Origin: Deltaproteobacteria bacterium UBA6601
GTDB lineage: Bacteria; Myxococcota_A; UBA796; UBA9615
Reading direction: 5' to 3'
Assembly: GCA_002433485.1 (NCBI GenBank)
Contig: DJIF01000153.1
Span: forward strand, 1-10,399
Length of the DNA: 10,399 bases
Part shown: positions 7,062 through 10,399 of the stretch, one piece after another
How the letters are laid out: each line of letters starts with the position of its first letter
Position numbering within the stretch: the first letter of the stretch is position 1
Notes under the pieces: generated by a model
Told to the model about the DNA's origin: nothing
Database searches by the model: none
What the model saw: the letters and a program-made list of their open reading frames with translations, nothing else
Program-made: the position numbers and the translations under genes

Positions 7062-8222
7062 CTACTTGAGGGCGACGACGAAGGCGTCGTTCTTAAACTT
7101 CTCAAGGTTCTCCAGCTGCACCACACCGACCTGACCATCCTCGCGGTACTCCACGGTGTAGTCCTCTTTCTCGATGTAGCGGTTACGCGGCAGCAGCATG
7201 ATGCGGCGGAAGCGACGTACGCCAAAGTCCTCCGCATAGACAGAGAAGCGAGTCTGGCGCCGCAGGTCGAGGCGCTCAGTAAACAACTCCTTGCGCCACT
7301 CCTTCAAGCGCATCCCAACCGGCGCGATGATGTCCTTCTCTCGCAACTTGCGACGGGTGTCCACGTAGTACCAAACGCTCTCATCTGAAGTCACCAGATC
7401 GTCGCGTTGATCCTGAAGGTCGTTGCGCTCGTCCTTGAGCACCTCGAAGTCGGCAGTGAGACTGCGAAGATCAGAACGTAGCTCATCACGAGTGGCCTCA
7501 AGGACCGTGATCTCCGCCTCCAGGCTGGCGGCCAGTGCCAGGGCATCATCGCGCTCCTGCCGAATCTTGCGACGGGCCCGCACGTTAAGGAAATAGGGCG
7601 AAACCCGCGCTGTTCCCTGAGTGACAGTCGTGCCATAGACACCATCTGCATAGAAGTGCCAAACCTCCATCCCCGGAGCGAGATTCTCAGTCAGCAGGCT
7701 GCGCCTCGCCAACGCCTCAGCCTCCTTGGCGTCCAGCCCGTGAGTCCGGGTCAGGAAATCAACGGCCAGACCCATATGGGTGTCCCCACGGTCCACAGTG
7801 TCCGGAGTCGGCAGCTCAGCCTTAAGCTCATCGATGTGATCCTGAAGCGACGAGATGCTCTTGCGAGTAGTAAGGATGTCGTCAAGCAAAGAGCGCAGGG
7901 TAATGTCCTCTTCCTTAGCCAGCATCGTCTCCAACAAAGCAGCCTGCTCTCCGCTCAGCGAGACACCGCTTAGCTTGCGCCCGGTCTTCTCCTCAAAGCG
8001 CTGCGCGAGGGCCAGAAAACGAGCCTGTTCCTGTTTGATCTTGGCCTCATCACCAGCGATGGCATTTGCCGAACTGAGCTGACCGGAAAGCTCGTCATCC
8101 TCCAATAAGATCGCCGAAAGTTCGTTGCCACCCTCGGCCTCGCTGCCCTCGGGCGACGAGTCACAAGACCACAGCGCGGTCGCTGCCAAGCAACCGACGA
8201 TGACGGTGAAAAAGTGCTTCAT
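7062..8222 (-). CDS. Predicted coiled-coil lipoprotein, first gene of the dapD-gpsA operon
   Basis: A 386-residue product with a signal peptide (MKHFFTVIVGCLAATALWSC) ending in a lipobox-like LWSC at Cys20; Trp at -2 is unusual, so lipidation is likely but not certain. After an acidic Ser/Gly/Glu linker there are helical stretches (about 60-135), a small domain with PGMEVWHFYADGVYGTTVTQG (183-203), a long heptad-rich coiled coil (about 215-278, many LEAEITVLEATRDELRSDL-like repeats), and a C-terminal domain opening with SVWYYVDTRRKLREKDII (282-299) and ending with VVQLENLEKFKNDAFVVAL. That last architecture recalls envelope lipoproteins with a 'YYVVGTKKELKEKGII' motif that I know best from Bacteroidota; this is recognition by eye, not a search. 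Function unknown, probably an envelope structural or stress protein. The start is ATG at 8222 with GGAGG 5 nt upstream; the frame extends to 8498 but that part is not gene-like. It lies 5 nt before dapD. Confidence 0.8.
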   Translation of the reverse strand: MKHFFTVIVGCLAATALWSCDSSPEGSEAEGGNELSAILLEDDELSGQLSSANAIAGDEAKIKQEQARFLALAQRFEEKTGRKLSGVSLSGEQAALLETMLAKEEDITLRSLLDDILTTRKSISSLQDHIDELKAELPTPDTVDRGDTHMGLAVDFLTRTHGLDAKEAEALARRSLLTENLAPGMEVWHFYADGVYGTTVTQGTARVSPYFLNVRARRKIRQERDDALALAASLEAEITVLEATRDELRSDLRSLTADFEVLKDERNDLQDQRDDLVTSDESVWYYVDTRRKLREKDIIAPVGMRLKEWRKELFTERLDLRRQTRFSVYAEDFGVRRFRRIMLLPRNRYIEKEDYTVEYREDGQVGVVQLENLEKFKNDAFVVALK

Positions 8223-8230
8223 AGGGGCCT

Positions 8231-8235
8231 CCGAG
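8231..8235 (-). promoter_or_regulatory. Shine-Dalgarno GGAGG fixing the lipoprotein start
   Basis: Reading on the minus strand, a GGAGG motif followed by 4-5 pyrimidine-rich bases precedes the ATG at 8222. Together with the signal peptide that begins there, it rules out the 92-codon longer frame starting at 8498. Exact edges may be off by a base or so. Confidence 0.6.
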
Positions 8236-8286
8236 CCTGAAGTATGAGGACATGAGCATGCCCACACCGCGGCGAGCAAGCGTGGC

Positions 8287-8292
8287 ACTGTA
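8287..8292 (-). promoter_or_regulatory. Possible extended -10 box for the lipoprotein-dapD-gpsA operon
   Basis: On the minus strand the sequence reads TGGTACAGT, an extended -10 with TACAGT matching four of six consensus bases. I see no good -35 element at 16-18 nt. It would give a leader of roughly 58 nt before the ATG at 8222. Weak call made from pattern only. Confidence 0.25.
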
Positions 8293-8566
8293 CCAGACCA
8301 CTGGCTACCGGGAAGGGGCAGGGCCGGGGCAAGTAGCAGCGCCTGCTGTGGGTCAGCCGTTGCTCTAGGCAGCTGCGATGCGGTGGACCACCAATGCTTT
8401 GCGCCCATCGACCGGTGTAGCAAACACTGCAGCCCCGGGCCTCGCGTGCAATTGGGGCACCCTGCATCGGGCTGAGGCTGTCCGCCAACAAGGCTCAACG
8501 ACGACCGATTGAGGCCTGTTCGATTCCCTCAGCTACTCAACTACTGGCTCATCGCTTGCGATCGGC

Positions 8567-8595
8567 CGGCATCGGCTTGCGCCGCACCGATGCCG
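8567..8595. repeat. 9-bp perfect inverted repeat (hairpin)
   Basis: CGGCATCGG at 8567-8575 pairs perfectly with CCGATGCCG at 8587-8595, with an 11-nt loop. No T-tract follows on either strand, so it is not a standard intrinsic terminator. A related GGCATCATCGG at 8621-8631 and the palindrome GCCCATGGGC at 8631-8640 lie close by. It may form part of the 3' end of the SprA-related transcript. Confidence 0.5.
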
Positions 8596-8661
8596 CAGAT
8601 CGGGCGCAGCGCTACATGTTGGCATCATCGGCCCATGGGCACCAAGTCCCGACCACCTGGC

Positions 8662-9849
8662 TCACAGCTGGCTGAGATAAGCATCGATTGCCACCTGCCG
8701 CTTGAGAGCTACCACCTCCGCGTTCGGCACGGTTCGGTCTTCAACTACAGCAACCTTGATCTGGTCCTGTAGTTCCTGCCGCCGGGAAGTCGACTCTCGA
8801 TCCTGCTCCGCCAGTTCCGATCGGCGCTTTGCAGCCATCAGCTGATCGGCAACCAGCGTTTCCAGGGTGGGCGCTTCCAGCTCCGCCTCGACCGAAGCAT
8901 CCTGCTGTTCCAAGCGGATCTCTTCTTCGGCCGCACGCTCGATCCGTGCCGCTTCACTGGCGACTGCGAGGTCCCAGGCCGACGGCCTGGACGGTGCCAG
9001 GGCTGCTCGCTGCACCGCCCGCGCGCGCCGCAGTTCCTGCTCTGGGGTGCCCCCAGCAACGATCACCGGCGACGACGCGCCGTCAGTAACATAGCGCTCA
9101 CCATCAGGCCCAGTCTCAACCACGTGCCGACCCGGACCCGTTACTCCGCCACCAGCGCCAGCCTGCTTCATTTCACGGTTCAGCAACTCCCGCTCCATAC
9201 GCTGAAGATCGCGAATGACTGCCTCATCCGCAGCGGTCAGTTCCCGAGCAGCAGCCGCAGGAGGCGACCCAACTGGCAGCGGCGAGAGGGCACTGGACGC
9301 TGAAGAACGATTCCCCGCTTCCTCGACCACCGTCTCAGTCCGCTCACCGACCACCGGCACCGCGGCGCCGGTGACGGCTCTCAAAGACCGCTCGGAGGCT
9401 TCAAGGTGCCCATCGTCGCGCTCGCGGCCATAGGCGAAGAGCGCCTGAGCTGCCCGGCCGCCCACTTGGGCCTGTTGCTCGCGGAAGCGAACCTCAGTAG
9501 CCAAGCCTGGATTGTCCGCCCGATCGGACATCGCCAGTCCCTCCGGACCGGACTCACTAAAGACCTCTGAATCCAAACTCGAGGTAGCAGGCAACCCGGA
9601 AGCCTGTGCCTCCAACTGGCCAGGTTCACGAGCCGTACGGATTCGCCCGGCCAGCGCCTCTTGACGCTCTTCACCCACAACATCGGCCCGCGGGTAAGGA
9701 GACTCGGAGCCACGCCGCTCAGCCGGAGCCTCTACACCCTGCCGGCCCAGAGAAAACTCAGCATTCGGCCGACGCACAGCACTCTCCTCATGGAAACTCC
9801 GAGCAAAGCCTCGAGGGTCCACGGCGAGCTCTCGCAATACACCGGTCAA
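8662..9849 (-). CDS. SprA-related family protein with degenerate zinc-protease motif
   Basis: About 395 residues. Residues 1-203 are Ala/Glu/Arg/Ser-rich, low-complexity and probably disordered. Residues 204-306 match the SprA-related core (putative metalloprotease group): LTAADEAVIRDLQRMERELLNRE (204-226), ETGPDGERYVTDG (245-257), then GTPEQELRRARAVQRAALAPSRPSAWDLAVASEAARIE (267-304). In the family the segment between the first two blocks carries HExxH; here it reads REMKQ (225-229), so both zinc-ligand histidines are gone and the usual glycine-rich follow-up is partly kept (GAGGG). I infer a protein that kept the fold but lost protease activity. The tail is helical (EEEIRLEQQDASVEAELEAP onward). 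No signal peptide is seen. The start is doubtful: the frame opens only after a TGA at 9903-9901 and offers TTG 9849, TTG 9837 or GTG 9822 (with a weak GAGAG upstream); the core is unaffected. Confidence 0.75.
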   Translation of the reverse strand: MTGVLRELAVDPRGFARSFHEESAVRRPNAEFSLGRQGVEAPAERRGSESPYPRADVVGEERQEALAGRIRTAREPGQLEAQASGLPATSSLDSEVFSESGPEGLAMSDRADNPGLATEVRFREQQAQVGGRAAQALFAYGRERDDGHLEASERSLRAVTGAAVPVVGERTETVVEEAGNRSSASSALSPLPVGSPPAAAARELTAADEAVIRDLQRMERELLNREMKQAGAGGGVTGPGRHVVETGPDGERYVTDGASSPVIVAGGTPEQELRRARAVQRAALAPSRPSAWDLAVASEAARIERAAEEEIRLEQQDASVEAELEAPTLETLVADQLMAAKRRSELAEQDRESTSRRQELQDQIKVAVVEDRTVPNAEVVALKRQVAIDAYLSQL

Positions 9850-10025
9850 CGTACCAGGAACGATTCTGATGACACTGCTCCGCCAAGAGCAGCTCCGGGA
9901 TCAAGCCCCAAAAAAAGAAGGTCATGGGGACCACCCGCGCTGCAGTCCAATGCTCATTCTACTCAAGCGCAGCGGGTCAGGCCGCATTTTTCTGCTCGAA
10001 AAGCCCGGTAAATGGGACTTAAGAA

Positions 10026-10045
10026 CAACAATTTAAACTTTGTTG
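10026..10045. repeat. 6-bp inverted repeat in AT-rich promoter patch (possible operator)
   Basis: CAACAA at 10026-10031 and TTGTTG at 10040-10045 are perfect inverted copies separated by 8 bp, with TTTAAA between them. The half-site spacing would suit a dimeric regulator, and the site overlaps the proposed leftward -10 box. Short and AT-rich, so chance is possible. Confidence 0.3.
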
Positions 10046-10059
10046 GTAAAAAATGTCGC
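10031..10059 (-). promoter_or_regulatory. Candidate sigma-70 promoter for the SprA-related gene
   Basis: On the minus strand GCGACA (10059-10054) and TTAAAT (10036-10031) are separated by 17 nt; each matches the consensus at four of six positions. It would start transcription near 10024 and give a leader of about 175 nt to the TTG at 9849. Pattern-based only. Confidence 0.3.
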
Positions 10060-10074
10060 ATTGATCCTCACCCC

Positions 10075-10083
10075 TGGTATTCT
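10075..10083 (+). promoter_or_regulatory. Candidate extended -10 for a rightward short transcript
   Basis: TGGTATTCT at 10075-10083 is an extended -10 (TG-N-TATTCT, four of six core bases) downstream of the AT-rich patch; no good -35 is seen. It would start a transcript near 10090 that runs into the terminator at 10196-10229. Confidence 0.3.
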
Positions 10084-10089
10084 CCGTTT

Positions 10090-10229
10090 GAGGCTCGCGC
10101 AAGTCAGGAGTCGACGCTGGAGTTGAAGTTGTTAGACGCTCTCATGAGTGTCGCTGAGTGGAGAAGCTGAACATCGATTCAATTGCGCATGATCGGGCCG
10201 CGATTCCTGGGCGGGGGTCGCGGCCTTTT
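10090..10229 (+). ncRNA. Candidate small RNA or attenuated leader, about 140 nt
   Basis: No coding gene is present to explain the terminator that ends this stretch. Between a possible extended -10 at 10075-10083 and the terminator lies a hairpin at 10135-10152 (GACGCTC paired with GAGTGTC, seven pairs including one G-U, loop TCAT), then a less structured A/T-richer segment, then the terminator stem. This arrangement is common for trans-acting small RNAs; an attenuator for the gene starting at 10292 is the alternative. I recognise no known RNA family. The 5' end is a guess. Confidence 0.4.
10196..10229 (+). terminator. Rho-independent terminator, rightward
   Basis: A perfect 8-bp stem, GGCCGCGA (10196-10203) with TCGCGGCC (10218-10225), a 14-nt G-rich loop and an immediate TTTT (10226-10229). 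On the opposite strand no T-tract follows the stem, so it works rightward. The nearest annotated gene upstream is transcribed away from it, so it must end a short unannotated transcript or act as an attenuator 62 nt before the ATG at 10292. Confidence 0.75.
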
Positions 10230-10291
10230 CATGTTCTATGCCTCCCGCAAAAACCCACCTTTCCTCTGGCCGCGGTAGACTCAGGGGCCTG

Positions 10292-10399
10292 ATGGGCAGC
10301 CCCGGATCCCACGACGAGTCCGTCGACGACGTAGACCCCTCTGGCATCTTCTCCGGTGACGATGAGGAGGTGGCGCTGGGGGAGTTCGCTGACGAACCA
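10292..10399 (+). CDS. Acidic N-terminus of an unidentified protein (3'-truncated)
   Basis: Thirty-six codons from ATG at 10292 to the window end, open throughout, with AGGGG at 10283-10287 spaced 4 nt before the start. Twelve of the 36 residues are Asp or Glu and none is Lys or Arg (for example DESVDDVDPSG and GDDEEVALGEF), so the visible part is probably a disordered acidic extension. No signal peptide or domain is visible, and the function cannot be read. TAGACT at 10276-10281 could be a -10 box but would leave almost no leader. The terminator at 10196-10229 lies upstream and may either insulate or attenuate this gene. Confidence 0.55.
   Translation, partial: MGSPGSHDESVDDVDPSGIFSGDDEEVALGEFADEP

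Larger units (their letters stand above)
8223..8661. other. Gene-free 439-bp stretch between two leftward genes
   Basis: This stretch separates the stop of the SprA-related gene from the start of the lipoprotein gene. Open frames here are compositionally poor and lack ribosome binding sites, so I call no gene. It holds a possible -10 element near 8290, an 11-bp palindrome GGTGGACCACC at 8382-8392, and a cluster of inverted repeats at 8567-8640. It presumably carries the end of the SprA-gene transcript and the operon promoter. Confidence 0.6.
9850..10291. other. Divergent intergenic region, 442 bp
   Basis: This lies between the leftward SprA-related gene and the rightward gene at the window end. 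It contains an AT-rich patch (about 10010-10060) that stands out from the GC-rich surroundings, an inverted repeat, promoter-like elements on both strands, and a rightward intrinsic terminator at 10196-10229. Short frames inside it, such as the leftward one from ATG 9925, have no recognisable protein features. I call it regulatory DNA plus a possible small RNA. Confidence 0.6.

Noticed and set aside
8219..8491. Leftward 90-residue ORF overlapping the lipoprotein upstream region
   Set aside because: Cys/Arg/Pro-rich composition, no ribosome binding site, no domain; overlaps the operon promoter area.
8223..8498. 92-codon N-terminal extension of the lipoprotein frame
   Set aside because: The signal peptide and a GGAGG ribosome binding site both point to ATG 8222; the extension is Cys/Pro-rich and unlike the rest.
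8509..8772. Rightward 87-residue ORF over the hairpin cluster
   Set aside because: It runs into the 3' end of the SprA-related gene on the other strand and has no recognisable features or ribosome binding site.
9352..9373. CACCGGC/GCCGGTG inverted repeat
   Set aside because: It lies inside the SprA-related coding region in a Gly/Ala/Val-rich segment where GC-rich codons make such pairs likely by chance.
9788..9925. Leftward 45-residue ORF beginning MTFFFWGLIPELLLAEQ, with GGTGG upstream
   Set aside because: Only the first residues look hydrophobic; the rest is Arg/Cys-rich and overlaps the SprA-related frame. I considered it as the true N-terminus joined by a frameshift, but saw no conserved sequence across the join to support that.
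10123..10170. Short leader peptide (TTG or ATG start, ending MSVAEWRS) in the candidate small RNA
   Set aside because: Spacing of AGGAG to the TTG is 12 nt, the ATG has no ribosome binding site, and there is no run of one amino acid as expected for amino-acid attenuation.
1..10399. Mobile elements, CRISPR arrays, tRNA or rRNA genes
   Set aside because: I saw no transposase-like frame, no regularly spaced direct repeats and no cloverleaf or conserved rRNA sequence.

Overview
The window is about 10.4 kb of GC-rich (roughly 60% or more by eye), densely coding bacterial DNA. It shows no insertion sequence, CRISPR array, tRNA or rRNA. A lipobox-bearing protein, a succinylase-type lysine pathway gene (dapD), a SprA-related protein, a DUF2079 membrane protein, TPR and helical-repeat proteins, and frequent GTG/TTG starts fit a Gram-negative, deltaproteobacterial or Myxococcota-like chromosome. 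That placement is an inference with low confidence.

Left part (1-4360). A truncated TPR protein reads in from the left and overlaps by 4 bp the 3' end of a convergent gene for a small two-helix membrane protein with a C-terminal helical-repeat-like domain. That gene is divergent from a rightward pair separated by 9 bp: a DUF2079 multi-pass membrane protein and a Ycf46-like AAA+ ATPase.

Middle part (4367-8222). A compact leftward operon reads: coiled-coil lipoprotein, dapD (lysine/diaminopimelate synthesis), gpsA (glycerol-3-phosphate for phospholipids), then a sulfotransferase. The gaps are 5, 14 and 9 bp. Three of the four products act in, or supply precursors for, the envelope, and the sulfotransferase may modify a lipid, glycan or other acceptor. 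This operon converges on the DUF2079/ATPase pair with a 6-bp gap.

Right part (8223-10399). After a gene-free 439-bp stretch with hairpins comes a leftward gene for a SprA-related protein whose zinc-protease motif HExxH has been replaced by REMKQ. Next is a 442-bp intergenic region with an AT-rich promoter-like patch and a clear rightward intrinsic terminator that no annotated gene explains, suggesting a small RNA or an attenuated leader. A truncated rightward gene with a very acidic N-terminus leaves the window at its right end.

The two points most worth a second look are the apparently protease-dead SprA-family protein and the orphan terminator/small RNA beside it.
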